From the NCBI RefSeq assembly GCF_036250735.1, contig NZ_CP109430.1:7564001-7628000 (forward strand): a DNA stretch of 64,000 nucleotides. The letters are read 5' to 3'. Positions within the stretch are counted from its first letter, which is position 1, and the number at the start of each line of letters is the position of its first letter. A program made the translations under genes and the position numbers. Source of the DNA: Streptosporangium sp. NBC_01495. GTDB taxonomy: Bacteria; Actinomycetota; Actinomycetes; Streptosporangiales; Streptosporangiaceae. Under the pieces are notes generated by a model. That model did no database searches. It had not been told where the DNA came from and saw nothing but the letters and a program-made list of their open reading frames with translations. Positions 8,380 to 17,079 of this stretch are shown in pieces.

Positions 8380-9576
8380 TCAGACCGTGTCCGAGAACAC
8401 CTGCTCACGGGCCTGGTTCAGCGCCGACACCAGGGCGCCGCGCAGTATGGGGTTCCCCTTCACCCGCGAGACCACCACCCTGGGCTGGCTCGGGCAGAAC
8501 CGGGCCACCGCGTCCTGCACCCTGGCGGCGAGCGCGTCTCCCCCGGCCCTGCCGACGTCGCCGCTGAGCACGATCAGTCCGGGGTCCAGGACCACCGCGA
8601 CAGCGGCGACGCCGACGGCCAGCCGCCCGGCCAGCTCGTCCAGGAACGCCTCGGCGCCCTCCGCGACGGCCGTACGGACGAGGTCTCCCACGGAACCGGC
8701 GTCGGCCCCCGAGGCGGAGCCGATGCCGTGGGCGTTCGCCAGCCCGGTCACAGCGTCGCCGCCGACCAGACGCTGGAACGAGCCCGACTGGGGCTCGCTC
8801 ACGTCGGTGGGGAGCGGTTCGCCGGGCACGGGGAGCCAGCCGATCTCGCCCGCGCCGCCGGTGAAGCCGCGGTGCAGCCGTCCGCCCAGCATGACGCCGA
8901 GCCCCTGCCCGACCCCCGCCCAGACAAGCACGAAGTCGTCGACGCCCAGCGCCGCCCCGTACGCGCGCTCGGCCAGCGCGGCCAGGTTCACGTCGTTCTC
9001 TATCGTGACCGGGACGCCGAGGTCGCGGCGGAGCTCGGCGAGCACGCCGTTGTGCCAGGAAGGCAGGTCGAAGGAGAAGCGCACGTCGCCGGTGCCGGGG
9101 TCGACGACGCCCCGGGTGCCGATCACGAAGGCGCGCAGCCGGTCGACGCCGATGCCCGCCGACTCGCACGCCTGGCTGACCGCGCTCCGCACGAGCCGTA
9201 CCGGGTCGTCGTGCCCGCTGGGATCGGCGGAGACCTCGGCGACGAGGGCGCCGGTGATGTCGGCGACCCCCGCGCTGATCCTGTCAGGCAGCACGTCAAG
9301 TCCGACCACGTACGCGCAGGAGGGCACCACCCCGTAGAGCGCGGCGTTGGGGCCGCGCCCGCCCGCCTGCTCGCCCACCACCGTGACGAGGTCGCGCTCC
9401 TCCAGCCTGGAGAGCAGCTGACCCGCGGTCACCTTGGAGAGCCCGGTATATTCTCCCAGCTCAGCCCGGGTGAGAGGGCCGCTGGACAGCAGGAGTTCCA
9501 GCGCCGCGCGGTCGTTGAGCTGGCGCAGCAGCCGGGGGGTCCCCGGGCGTGTGGGCAAGGTCGTCCTCCCCGTCAC
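8380..9576 (-). CDS. ROK-family transcriptional repressor 1
   Basis: A 398-residue ROK repressor. A winged helix occupies residues 15-75 (LTRAELGEYTGLSKVTAGQL), followed by the actin-like sugar-binding ROK fold with the ENDVNLAALAE catalytic-site remnant and a GAGEIGWLPVPG segment. The usual cysteine zinc cluster of ROK kinases is absent. It probably represses the divergent sugar-uptake operon and itself. The GTG start at 9576 lacks a clear ribosome binding site, and the ROK-type element at 9601-9622 lies only 25 bp upstream. It shares long segments with the second ROK protein at 29.9-31.0 kb (for example GHDDPV, GEQAGGRGPNAALYG), so the two are paralogues. Confidence 0.92.
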   Translation of the reverse strand: MTGRTTLPTRPGTPRLLRQLNDRAALELLLSSGPLTRAELGEYTGLSKVTAGQLLSRLEERDLVTVVGEQAGGRGPNAALYGVVPSCAYVVGLDVLPDRISAGVADITGALVAEVSADPSGHDDPVRLVRSAVSQACESAGIGVDRLRAFVIGTRGVVDPGTGDVRFSFDLPSWHNGVLAELRRDLGVPVTIENDVNLAALAERAYGAALGVDDFVLVWAGVGQGLGVMLGGRLHRGFTGGAGEIGWLPVPGEPLPTDVSEPQSGSFQRLVGGDAVTGLANAHGIGSASGADAGSVGDLVRTAVAEGAEAFLDELAGRLAVGVAAVAVVLDPGLIVLSGDVGRAGGDALAARVQDAVARFCPSQPRVVVSRVKGNPILRGALVSALNQAREQVFSDTV

Positions 9577-9600
9577 GATCCGCTAACGATCGTTTCTTTT

Positions 9601-9622
9601 AAGAAAGTTTCTTGTTAGTTTA
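9601..9622 (+). promoter_or_regulatory. Putative ROK operator, site 1
   Basis: Core AAGAAA-G-TTTCTT (9601-9613) is a perfect 6-bp-arm palindrome, followed by GTTAGTTTA. A second overlapping inverted repeat, TTTCTT-TT-AAGAAA, spans 9593-9606. Related 22-bp elements sit at 25930 and 31114. The site lies between the divergent ROK gene and the sugar-uptake operon, where one bound repressor could control both. Confidence 0.6.
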
Positions 9623-9649
9623 ACCCTAGTCAGCCCGCAGGCAAGCGAG

Positions 9650-9677
9650 TCGGAACCGCGGGTTGCGGTAGTTCCGA
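9650..9677 (+). repeat. Inverted repeat in the sugar-operon leader
   Basis: TCGGAAC (9650-9656) and GTTCCGA (9671-9677) form perfect 7-bp arms around a 14-base loop, 90 bp before the lipoprotein gene. It could be an RNA hairpin in the 5' leader or a second regulator site. No U-run follows, so it is not an obvious terminator. Confidence 0.4.
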
Positions 9678-9766
9678 ACGCTCCCAGTGAGTGCAGAGGG
9701 TCACGGGGACCCCGGCCATAACAGATGAGCGCAAACCCCGGCGAAAGCCTGAAAGGGAGAACTCCA

Positions 9767-11104
9767 GTGAAGTTCGCGAGAATCGCCACCACGACGGCCA
9801 CCACGGCCGCCCTCGCCCTGGGTCTCGCCGCGTGTGGCAGCAGTGAGCCTGCCGCCCCGGCCGCCGGCTCCGACGCGACGGCACCCGCCGCGTCCGGCCC
9901 CAAATTCGCAGGTCAGACGCTGACCGTCTGGCGCCTCGGCGCTCCGGACGAGAAGCAGAACAAATTGATGGCCGACCTGAACGCCAAGTTCAAGGAGACC
10001 ACCGGCGCCGACGTCAAGCTCCAGTGGGTGCCCTGGCCCGACGCGCAGGCCAAGTGGACCGCGGCGCTCGCCGGCGGCGAGGGCCCCGACGTCACCGAGT
10101 TCGGTAACGACCAGGTGGCCGCGTGGGTCGCGCAGGACGCGCTGACCGACATCACCGACATCGTCAAGGCCGCACCCGACTTCCAGCAGATCCCGCAGAA
10201 CCTGTGGGGCTACGAGACGGTGGACGGCAAGATCTACGCCGCCCCGTGGGGTGGCGGCACCCGCGCCGTCCTCTACCGCAAGGACTGGTTCGAGGACCTG
10301 AAGATCGAGGTGCCCAAGACCTGGGAGGACCTCGTCGCGGCGGGCAAGAAGATCGTCGCCGAGAAGGGCAAGGACGTCGACGGCTTCGCCTTCAACGGCG
10401 GCTCCGACGCCAACATGTCGCTGTCGCCGTTCGTCTGGTCGGCCGGTGGCGACTTCGCCGCGTTCGAGGGCGGCAAGTGGGTCGGCAAGCTGACGGAGCC
10501 CGGCTTCAAGGAGGGCTTCCAGTACTACACCGACCTGGTGACCAAGCACGGCGTCTCGCGCAAGTCCGCCCTGACCCAGAACTCGGTGGACATCGCGACC
10601 CGCTTCGCCAACAGCAAGGTCGGCATGTACGTGACCGGCGGCTGGGACATCACCACCATCAAGGAGCAGAGCGGCGGCAAGGTCGACGAGGCGAAGATGT
10701 CCTTCTTCTCGCTCCCGGCCAAGGACGGCAGCGGCCCGGCCCCGGCCTTCCAGGGCGGCAACGACATCGCCATCTGGAAGGACAGCAAGAACGTCGAGCT
10801 GTCCGCCGAGTACGTCAAGCTCGCCGCCGGCAAGGAGTTCGGCACCCGCTACGCCAAGGAGGGTGGCCTGCTGCCGCTCTACCCCGAGGCTCTGAGCGAG
10901 TACGCGGCCGACCCGGTGCAGGCGCCGTTCGCCGAGACCTTCAAGGTCGCCAAGGGCTTCCCGAACGACACCAACTGGGCCGAGGCGAACGACACCAAGG
11001 CGGTCCTGCAGAGCGCGGCCCGCTCGGTCATCGAGGGTAAGAAGGACGTCGACACCGCGCTGACCGACGCCAACAAGGAACTCGAAGAGATCCTGAACCA
11101 GTAA
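9767..11104 (+). CDS. Sugar ABC transporter substrate-binding lipoprotein (DasA/NgcE-like)
   Basis: Extracellular solute-binding lipoprotein of the carbohydrate-uptake CUT1 class. The signal peptide runs through ALALGLAACGSS, with the lipobox LAAC giving a lipid-anchored cysteine. A Ser/Ala/Pro linker follows, then a two-lobed binding domain with typical blocks TVWRLG, PDVTEFGNDQVAAW and GGTRAVLYRKDWFEDL. GTG 9767 is chosen because GGGAGA stands eight bases upstream and the signal peptide begins there; an upstream ATG at 9725 would add 14 non-signal residues. It is followed after 2 bp by the first permease gene. The ROK repressor and GH3 hexosaminidase neighbours suggest N-acetylglucosamine or chitooligosaccharide uptake. 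The substrate is inferred. Confidence 0.92.
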   Translation: MKFARIATTTATTAALALGLAACGSSEPAAPAAGSDATAPAASGPKFAGQTLTVWRLGAPDEKQNKLMADLNAKFKETTGADVKLQWVPWPDAQAKWTAALAGGEGPDVTEFGNDQVAAWVAQDALTDITDIVKAAPDFQQIPQNLWGYETVDGKIYAAPWGGGTRAVLYRKDWFEDLKIEVPKTWEDLVAAGKKIVAEKGKDVDGFAFNGGSDANMSLSPFVWSAGGDFAAFEGGKWVGKLTEPGFKEGFQYYTDLVTKHGVSRKSALTQNSVDIATRFANSKVGMYVTGGWDITTIKEQSGGKVDEAKMSFFSLPAKDGSGPAPAFQGGNDIAIWKDSKNVELSAEYVKLAAGKEFGTRYAKEGGLLPLYPEALSEYAADPVQAPFAETFKVAKGFPNDTNWAEANDTKAVLQSAARSVIEGKKDVDTALTDANKELEEILNQ

Positions 11105-11106
11105 CC

Positions 11107-12120
11107 ATGGCGAACACCTCAACCATCGCCCGGGACGGGGGCACCCCCTCCGTCCCGGCGCGGGGGCACCGAGGCGCCACGCCCCCGCGCAGGTCCAGCG
11201 GACTGCCCGCCTGGGTGGTCCCCTACGCGCTGCTCGTCCCCGGCCTGCTCGTCATCGCCGGCCTGCTGCTCTACCCGCTGTACCAGATGGTCGTCATGTC
11301 CTTCCAGAACGTGGGACTGCGGCAGATCCGGGGAGTGCCGGCCGAGTCCGTCGGCCTGGAGAACTACCAGAAGCTGGTCGAGTCCGAGCTGTTCTGGACG
11401 TCGCTCCGCAACACCGTCGTCTTCGCCGTCGTCACGGTGGCGTGCACCCTGATCCTCGGCACGCTGGTCGGCCTGCTCCTGCACAAGCTGGGCAAGAAGA
11501 TGTCGACCTTCCTGATCGTCGGCATCATGGCCGCCTGGGCCACCCCGCAGATCGCCACCGCGATCATCTGGCGCTGGCTGTTCGACGCGGAGTCGGGCGT
11601 CATCAACTGGGCGCTCAACGCGCTGCCCGACTGGTTCTCCTCCCTGCTGTTCGGCCGTTCCGACTGGACCGGCGAGCCCTGGCTCAACGACGCGTTCACC
11701 ATCTACATCGTGCTGATCATCGCGGTGGTCTGGGCGTCGTTCCCGTTCATCGCGGTCTCGATCCTGGCCGGGCTGAAGAGCATCTCCCAGGAGCTGTACG
11801 AGGCCGCCAGGGTGGACGGCGCCTCCGCGTGGCGGATCTTCTGGAGGATCACCTTCCCGCTGCTGAAGCCGGTCTTCGCGGTGCTGACGGTGCTCTCGGT
11901 GATCTGGGACTTCAAGGTCTTCACCCAGCTGTTCGTGCTGGCGGGCGGCACGTCCAACCGGGAGGCGTTCAACCTGTCGCTCTTCGCCTTCACCCAGGCC
12001 TTCAGCGCGCCGCCCAAGATGGGCATGGGCGCGGCCATCGCGGTGGTGCTGACGCTGATCCTGCTCGTCATCACCTTCTTCTACGTCCGCCAGATCGTGA
12101 AGACGGAGGACGTGCGATGA
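11107..12120 (+). CDS. Sugar ABC transporter permease, MalF/DasB-like
   Basis: A 337-residue membrane component of the CUT1 transporter. It has six predicted membrane segments after a basic, proline-rich cytoplasmic N-terminus. The EAA loop that docks the shared ATPase is ELYEAARVDGASAWRIFWRI, near residue 232. It overlaps the next permease start by four bases (ATGA at 12117-12120). No ATPase gene is in this operon, as in dasABC and other CUT1 systems that share MsiK, so energy is presumably supplied by a multitasking ATPase encoded elsewhere. Confidence 0.93.
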   Translation: MANTSTIARDGGTPSVPARGHRGATPPRRSSGLPAWVVPYALLVPGLLVIAGLLLYPLYQMVVMSFQNVGLRQIRGVPAESVGLENYQKLVESELFWTSLRNTVVFAVVTVACTLILGTLVGLLLHKLGKKMSTFLIVGIMAAWATPQIATAIIWRWLFDAESGVINWALNALPDWFSSLLFGRSDWTGEPWLNDAFTIYIVLIIAVVWASFPFIAVSILAGLKSISQELYEAARVDGASAWRIFWRITFPLLKPVFAVLTVLSVIWDFKVFTQLFVLAGGTSNREAFNLSLFAFTQAFSAPPKMGMGAAIAVVLTLILLVITFFYVRQIVKTEDVR

Positions 12121-13025
12121 CCACCTACGACACCCGGGCACCCCGGCGCGGGAAGCCCTCGTACGGGACGCAGGGCAACCTCAAGAGGCGCAAGAAGCTC
12201 GGCAAGGCCGGCCTGAACGCCATGGCCGTCGTGGTGTTCCTGTTCGCGGTGTTCCCCGTCTACTGGATGGTGACCACGGCCTTCAAGAGCAGCGAGCAGA
12301 TCTTCACGACGGACTTCATCCCGTTCCCCACCGATTTCACGCTCGAACACGTGAAGCGGGTCTTCACCGAGGGCGTCGCGGGCCACTCCATCTGGCGCTA
12401 CCTGCTCAACAGCGCCATCGTGGCCCTCGGCACCGTGCTCATCGGCGCGGTGTTCTCCCTGCTGGCGGCGACCGCGGTGGCCCGCTTCCGGTTCCGCTTC
12501 CGCACCTCGTTCCTGATCCTGCTGCTCATCGTGCAGATGGTCCCCGGCGAGGCGCTGCTCATCCCGCTGTTCATGATGGTCAGGCGGGCCGGGCTGTACG
12601 ACCAGCTCCTCGGCCTCATCGTGGTGAACGTCGCCATGACGCTGCCGTTCGCCATCTGGATGCTGCGCACCTTCGTCGCGGCGGTGCCCAAGGAGCTGGA
12701 GGAGGCCGCCTGGATCGACGGCGCGAGCCGGTTCGCCACCTTCTGGAAGGTACTGTTCCCGCTGGTGGCCCCCGGCCTGGTGGCGACCAGCATCTTCTCG
12801 TTCATCACCGCGTGGAACGAGTTCGTGTTCGCGCTGACGCTCATCGGCGACCAGGGCAGCTACACCATGCCCGTGGCGCTGCGCTACTTCGTCAGCCAGC
12901 GGTCGGTGGACTGGGGCGGCATCATGGCCGCCTCCACCCTGATGACCATCCCGGTCATCATCTTCTTCCTGCTGGTGCAGCGGCGGATGGTCTCCGGACT
13001 GGTCGCGGGCGCCGTCAAGGGCTGA
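12117..13025 (+). CDS. Sugar ABC transporter permease, MalG/DasC-like
   Basis: A 302-residue inner-membrane permease, partner of the preceding one. It has six membrane segments, and the EAA loop is ELEEAAWIDGASRFATFWKV near residue 195, followed by the conserved PLVAPGLVAT and TAWNEFVFALTL blocks. Translation starts at ATG 12117, overlapping the stop of the upstream permease, so the two are coupled. A GC-rich hairpin 10 bp downstream probably reduces transcription into the GH3 gene. Confidence 0.93.
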   Translation: MTTYDTRAPRRGKPSYGTQGNLKRRKKLGKAGLNAMAVVVFLFAVFPVYWMVTTAFKSSEQIFTTDFIPFPTDFTLEHVKRVFTEGVAGHSIWRYLLNSAIVALGTVLIGAVFSLLAATAVARFRFRFRTSFLILLLIVQMVPGEALLIPLFMMVRRAGLYDQLLGLIVVNVAMTLPFAIWMLRTFVAAVPKELEEAAWIDGASRFATFWKVLFPLVAPGLVATSIFSFITAWNEFVFALTLIGDQGSYTMPVALRYFVSQRSVDWGGIMAASTLMTIPVIIFFLLVQRRMVSGLVAGAVKG

Positions 13026-13035
13026 CCCCATCGGT

Positions 13036-13076
13036 GCTGGTACGGCGCGCACCCACAAGGCGCGGGCCGTACCAGC
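13036..13076 (+). terminator. Hairpin after the sugar permease genes
   Basis: GCTGGTACGG (13036-13045) pairs with CCGTACCAGC (13067-13076), with an inner CGCGC/GCGCG stem and a GG bulge. There is no strong U-run, so it could be a terminator or an mRNA 3'-stabilising element that lowers expression of the GH3 gene relative to the transporter. Confidence 0.55.
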
Positions 13077-13149
13077 CCTGCCTGTTTTCACATTGTTTAC
13101 TCCCATGTCCGACACCCCCCTACATCTCAGGTAAGGAACACCTACCGCC

Positions 13150-14607
13150 ATGTCTGAGTTCATCGCGGATCGCGGCGATCAGGGGCTGCGTCGTCTCGCG
13201 GCCGGTACGCTGCTCGCCGCGTTCCAGGGCACCGAGGCACCCGAGTGGGTGCTGCGGGAGCTGGAGAACGGTCTCGGCGGCGTCACGCTCTTCGGCTTCA
13301 ACGTCGCCGACGCCGCACAGCTGTCCGCTCTCACCTCCCGCCTGCGCGCGTCCGCCGATCCGGTCATATCGCTGGACGAGGAGGGGGGTGACGTCACCCG
13401 GCTCGCCTACCACGTCGGCAGCCCGTACCCCGGCAACGCCGCCCTCGGCGCCGTGGACGACGTCGAGCTCACCCGGCGGGTCTACCGGTCCATCGGCGAC
13501 GACCTGGCCCGCTGCGGCGTCAACCTGGACATGGCTCCGTCCGCGGACGTCAACACCGCCGCCGACAACCCGGTGATCGGCACCCGCTCGTTCGGGGCGG
13601 AGACCGCGCTCGTCGCCCGGCACACCGTCGCCGCGGTCCACGGTCTGCAGTCGGCGGGAGTGGCCGCCTGCGTCAAGCACTTCCCCGGCCACGGCGCGAC
13701 CCGGCAGGACTCCCACCTGGAGGTCCCGCTCGTCGACGCCTCCGTGGAGTTGCTGCGCGAGCGCGAGCTGGTGCCCTTCCGCGCCGCGATCGAGGCCGGG
13801 ACCAGGTCCATCATGACCGCGCACGTCCGCGTCCCCGCCGTCACCGGCGCGCTTCCCGCGACGCTCTCCCCCGCGGCCCTGACCGGCCTGCTCCGCGGCG
13901 AGATGGGCTACGAGGGCGTGATCATCACCGACGCCCTCGACATGAAGGCCGTCACCGCCGCCTACGGCCTCGCCGGAGGCTCGGTGCTCTCCCTCGCCGC
14001 CGGAGCCGACCTGCTCTGCCTCGGCCCGATCCCCACCGAGGACGACATCCGCCTCATCGTGGACGAGATCGTCGCGGCCGTCCACGACGGACGGCTCCCC
14101 GCGGCCCGCCTGGAGGCGGCGGCCGAGCGGGTCGCCGCCCTGCGCGCCTGGTTCGGCACGCCCCACACCGGTGAGGCCGAGCCGGACGTGATCGGCCTCA
14201 CCGCCGCCCGCCGCGCGGTCAGCCTCACCGGCTCGGCCTCCCCCCTGGTCGACCCGCTGGTGGTCGAGGTGGACACCCCGCCGACCATCGCGGTCGGCGA
14301 CGTGCCGTGGGGCTTCACGCCGCTGCTGCTGCCGCAGGCGGAGGTGCTGCGGGTCAAGCCGGAGGTGGCCGACGTGGCGGACATCCTGGAGCGCGCCTCG
14401 GGCCGCTCCCTGATCGTCGTCGTCAAGGACGCCCACCGCTACGAGGTCAGCCAGTCGGTGGTCTCCGCGCTGCTGGCCGCCCGCCCCGACGCCACGGTGG
14501 TCGAGATGGGCCTGCCGATCTGGCGCCCGGAGGGTGTCACCTACCTGGCCACCTACGGCGCCGCCCGCGCCAACGCCCAGGCCGCCGCCGAGCTCCTCGG
14601 CGTCTGA
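13150..14607 (+). CDS. Glycoside hydrolase family 3 beta-N-acetylhexosaminidase (NagZ/DasD-like), copy 1
   Basis: A 485-residue GH3 enzyme. The N-terminal TIM barrel carries the NagZ signature KHFPGHGATRQDSH (near residue 178), which supplies the His-Asp acid/base pair of GH3 beta-N-acetylglucosaminidases. The nucleophile Asp is in IITDALDMKAV near residue 260. A C-terminal Rossmann-like domain follows (SLIVVVKDAHRYEV). No signal peptide is seen, so it acts in the cytoplasm on imported chitooligosaccharides or muropeptides. Its place behind the three transporter genes mirrors dasABC-dasD of Streptomyces, but here a ROK repressor replaces GntR-type DasR as neighbour. A paralogue is at 26.0-27.5 kb. 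Confidence 0.9.
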   Translation: MSEFIADRGDQGLRRLAAGTLLAAFQGTEAPEWVLRELENGLGGVTLFGFNVADAAQLSALTSRLRASADPVISLDEEGGDVTRLAYHVGSPYPGNAALGAVDDVELTRRVYRSIGDDLARCGVNLDMAPSADVNTAADNPVIGTRSFGAETALVARHTVAAVHGLQSAGVAACVKHFPGHGATRQDSHLEVPLVDASVELLRERELVPFRAAIEAGTRSIMTAHVRVPAVTGALPATLSPAALTGLLRGEMGYEGVIITDALDMKAVTAAYGLAGGSVLSLAAGADLLCLGPIPTEDDIRLIVDEIVAAVHDGRLPAARLEAAAERVAALRAWFGTPHTGEAEPDVIGLTAARRAVSLTGSASPLVDPLVVEVDTPPTIAVGDVPWGFTPLLLPQAEVLRVKPEVADVADILERASGRSLIVVVKDAHRYEVSQSVVSALLAARPDATVVEMGLPIWRPEGVTYLATYGAARANAQAAAELLGV

Positions 14608-14680
14608 CGGCACCGGCCCCCGTGGCCAGGCGCTTGCGGGCGCGGTGCGGGCGCTGGCTCCTCGGCGTCTGACGGCACCG
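14592..14680 (+). repeat. 24-bp direct repeat duplicating the GH3 3' end
   Basis: Identical 24-base copies at 14592-14615 and 14657-14680, period 65 bp. The first copy contains the last codons and stop of the GH3 gene. It looks like a tandem duplication of the gene end plus flank, later diverged between the copies. Confidence 0.75.
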
Positions 14681-14767
14681 CCCCCGCCGGCCCGTCCCAC
14701 CGCCCGGCCGCTCCTGCCGCGGCCGGGCGGCACCCGGCGACACGATCGAGGACGTACCGGCGACGAC

Positions 14768-14804
14768 ACGGCCCGCCCCCGCGAGAACCGCGGGGGCGGG
14801 CCGT
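14768..14804. terminator. Strong bidirectional terminator hairpin
   Basis: A perfect 16-bp GC stem (14768-14783 with 14789-14804) closes a five-base AGAAC loop; the plus strand continues TCGTGTCTTCTCTC. It sits between the convergent GH3 gene and the end of the NRPS operon (stop at 14816) and can serve both. Confidence 0.8.
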
Positions 14805-14815
14805 CGTGTCTTCTC

Positions 14816-15523
14816 TCAGGACGCCGTCAGGGACGGGGCGGCGCAGGACGTGTTCGCGGGTACCAGGCCGTAGCGGTCGGCGACGGCCTGGATCTCCGCC
14901 CTGAGGGCGGCCGGCGGACGGTCGCCGAAACGTTCCAGGTACGCCGCGACCTGTGCGGGGTCGTCACGCAGGAACGGGAAGTCGGTGGCGACCATGTGCC
15001 GGATCGCCAGCAGCGGGACCGGGCTGCCCAGCGGGCGGAAGGAGGGGTTCCACAGCCCCGCCTTGGGCGGCGGCCCGGGGTAGAACTCCCCGATCATCAG
15101 CCCCTCCGAGACGTAGCGCGACTTGAGCGTCTCCTGCGCGTGGTCGATCACCGCCGCGGCCTCGGACTCCGGCAGGTCGGGGAAGAGGACCAGGATCGTG
15201 CGGTACTGCGAGGACACCCCCGGCGTCGCGGGCAGCCTCGGGAACCAGTCGCGGTAGCCGGCGAGGGTCTCGGCGGCCTCGGGCCCGCCGGGCCGCCCGG
15301 GGCGGACCGCCAGGTAGAAGGTGCCGCGCTCCAGCGCGGTCTGGGCGTACGGGCAGACGGGCCCCTTCCTGCCCAGTTCCTCGTGGGGGCGGCAGAGGTA
15401 CTCTCGTGCCCAGGTGACGATCTCCCTGAGCGGGGTGCGGTAGCGCAGGACCAGATCGTGGTCACCGGCCAGATCGGCGGTCTCCAGGAGGACGCGAGAG
15501 GGGTCCGCGGGATCGGTCAGCAT
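14816..15523 (-). CDS. DUF6875-like protein, last gene of the NRPS operon
   Basis: A 235-residue soluble protein. It contains CRPHEELGRKGPVCPYAQTA near residues 43-62, which resembles the DUF6875 signature (HxELGRxGPVCPF). Later blocks are TILVLFPDLPE, MIGEFYPGPP and PLLAIRHMVATDFPFL. I know no established biochemical function for this family. Relatives that I recall sit in secondary-metabolism loci, and the conserved cysteines and arginines suggest ligand binding. ATG 15523 is chosen because its reading overlaps the stop of the monooxygenase gene by seven bases; longer upstream reading frames are low-complexity. Its coupling to a kynurenine monooxygenase suggests a role on a tryptophan-derived intermediate, which is inference. 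Confidence 0.65.
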   Translation of the reverse strand: MLTDPADPSRVLLETADLAGDHDLVLRYRTPLREIVTWAREYLCRPHEELGRKGPVCPYAQTALERGTFYLAVRPGRPGGPEAAETLAGYRDWFPRLPATPGVSSQYRTILVLFPDLPESEAAAVIDHAQETLKSRYVSEGLMIGEFYPGPPPKAGLWNPSFRPLGSPVPLLAIRHMVATDFPFLRDDPAQVAAYLERFGDRPPAALRAEIQAVADRYGLVPANTSCAAPSLTAS

Positions 15524-17079
15524 GGTGGTTCGCCCTTCCGGGTGTTTCGCTGTGCGAGGCGTGCGCGACGTGCGAAGCGCGTGAGGCGTACGAGACGTGC
15601 GAAGACGGTGCGGGGTGCGGGGTCGGCACCGCGTGCGACGTGTGCGGCGTCGGCGGCGCGTACGGGAGATGTGAGGTCGGTGCCGGCCGTGGCGGCGCGT
15701 GCGACGTGTGCGGCGTCGGCGGCGCGTACGGCAGGTGTGAGGTCGATGCCACCCGGAGAGCGGCCGGAGCCGCGCGCGAGGCGGACGACGGCCGGAGCGG
15801 CGGCGAGCAGCCCGGCGAGGGCCGCCACCGCCCCCGCCCGGCGCAGGAGCGCGTCCTGCCGCCGGGCGCGGGCGAGCGCGTCCGCGTACGGGACGGTGGT
15901 GTGGGAGATCATCGTGTAGAGCGGAACCCACCGGCCCGGGAGTGTCCGGGCGAGCAGCAGGTCCGCCTTCTTGCGCAGCAGGTGCAGCGGGGACCTGAGC
16001 CGGTCGCGCAGTTCCACGAAGTTCTGCTTGGACAGCTCGTCGAGCACGTCGGTGTGCGGTTTGCGCAGCCGCTGGTACTCGGCGAAGGCGGCCCCGAGGT
16101 CCCCGGGGTGGTCGCCCACGCAGCGGTCGAGGACCGTGCAGTCCTCGAGCGCCGAGTTCATGCCCTGGCCGTAGAAGGGGTAGACGGCGTGGCAGGCGTC
16201 GCCGATGAGCGCCACCCGGTCCCGGTGGTGCCAGGGCGAGGTGCGGATCGACACCAGGTGCCCCACCGGGTGCTCGGCGTACTCCTTGGCCAGGTGGGGC
16301 ATCAGGTCGAGCGTGTCCGGGAACCGTTCCCCGAGGAACTCCTCGGGGTCGGTGATCTCGCCGAACCGCTCGACGGGCAGGAAGAGCGTGCCGGTGAGCG
16401 AGTTGTCCCGGTTGGGATGGGCGACAATGAGGGCGTCCTCACCGGGCCAGACGTGCAGGGCCTCCAGCATGGTCCTGGCCGACCCGTCGTCGGCGGCGGG
16501 GATGGTCAGTTCCTTGTAGCCCCACTCCAGGAACTCCTGGTGGTGGTCGGCCCGCAGCCCGTGCTGCATGTGCGCCCGCACCTGCGAGAACGCGCCGTCC
16601 GCGCCGATCACCGCGTCGCCTTCGACGGTGCTCTCGGCCCCGGTCTCCTCGTGGACGAGGCGGGCGGCGGCCGTCTCGCGGTCCAGGCCGACCAGCCGGT
16701 GCCGGAAGTGGAAGGTCACCCCCGGCTGGGCCTCGGCGTGGTCGACGAGCGTGGTGATCAGGTCGTGGCGCAGGACCGAGTGGAGGATCTCTCCCTCGTG
16801 GGCGCCGTAGGGCTGGAACGGCACCACGCCGCCGGGCAGGTGGATGGCCCGGCCGCGCATCGGGACGGTGAGCGGCCACAGGGTGTCCATCAGGCCGATG
16901 TCGGTGAGCGCCGCGATGCCCCTGGCGGACAGGCCGAGGTTGATCGACCTGCTCTCGTCCTCGTCGAGCAGCCGGGGATCGGCCCGCCGCTCGTAGACCT
17001 CCACCCGGAACCCGCGCCCGGCCAGGTAGCAGGCGAGGAGGGTGCCCGCGGGACCCGCTCCAATGACAGTGATCTTCAT
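15517..17079 (-). CDS. Kynurenine 3-monooxygenase-like FAD-dependent hydroxylase
   Basis: A 520-residue flavoprotein hydroxylase, predicted to convert L-kynurenine to 3-hydroxykynurenine using NADPH and O2. The N-terminal VIGAGPAGTLLACYLAGRG binds FAD. KMO-specific blocks follow: SRSINLGLSARG, VPMRGRAIHL, GYKELTIPAAD, LHVWPGEDALIVAHPNRDNS, and the second FAD motif LIGDACHAVYPFYGQGMNSA. ATG 17079 overlaps the methyltransferase stop by four bases. About 80 C-terminal residues after the hydrophobic anchor-like helix are low-complexity and repeat-derived, making the protein longer than usual. The rest of the kynurenine pathway is absent here, so this enzyme probably tailors a precursor for the NRPS product. 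Confidence 0.88.
   Translation of the reverse strand: MKITVIGAGPAGTLLACYLAGRGFRVEVYERRADPRLLDEDESRSINLGLSARGIAALTDIGLMDTLWPLTVPMRGRAIHLPGGVVPFQPYGAHEGEILHSVLRHDLITTLVDHAEAQPGVTFHFRHRLVGLDRETAAARLVHEETGAESTVEGDAVIGADGAFSQVRAHMQHGLRADHHQEFLEWGYKELTIPAADDGSARTMLEALHVWPGEDALIVAHPNRDNSLTGTLFLPVERFGEITDPEEFLGERFPDTLDLMPHLAKEYAEHPVGHLVSIRTSPWHHRDRVALIGDACHAVYPFYGQGMNSALEDCTVLDRCVGDHPGDLGAAFAEYQRLRKPHTDVLDELSKQNFVELRDRLRSPLHLLRKKADLLLARTLPGRWVPLYTMISHTTVPYADALARARRQDALLRRAGAVAALAGLLAAAPAVVRLARGSGRSPGGIDLTPAVRAADAAHVARAATAGTDLTSPVRAADAAHVARGADPAPRTVFARLVRLTRFARRARLAQRNTRKGEPPC
15631..15750 (+). repeat. 54-bp direct repeat within the monooxygenase 3' end
   Basis: Two nearly identical 54-base copies (15631-15684 and 15697-15750, about three mismatches, period 66 bp) encode a repeated 22-residue unit containing SPVRAADAAHVAR in the C-terminal extension of the KMO-like protein. 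The period is a multiple of three, so the frame is kept. Confidence 0.8.

Noticed and set aside
15631..15750. CRISPR-like array
   Set aside because: Only two repeat copies, 12-bp spacer, coding frame preserved; it is an ordinary coding duplication.
15547..15931. Long upstream extension of the DUF6875-like reading frame, rich in Arg/Thr repeats
   Set aside because: It lies antiparallel in frame-space to the real KMO tail and is produced by the 54-bp repeat; ATG 15523 overlapping the KMO stop is the better start.
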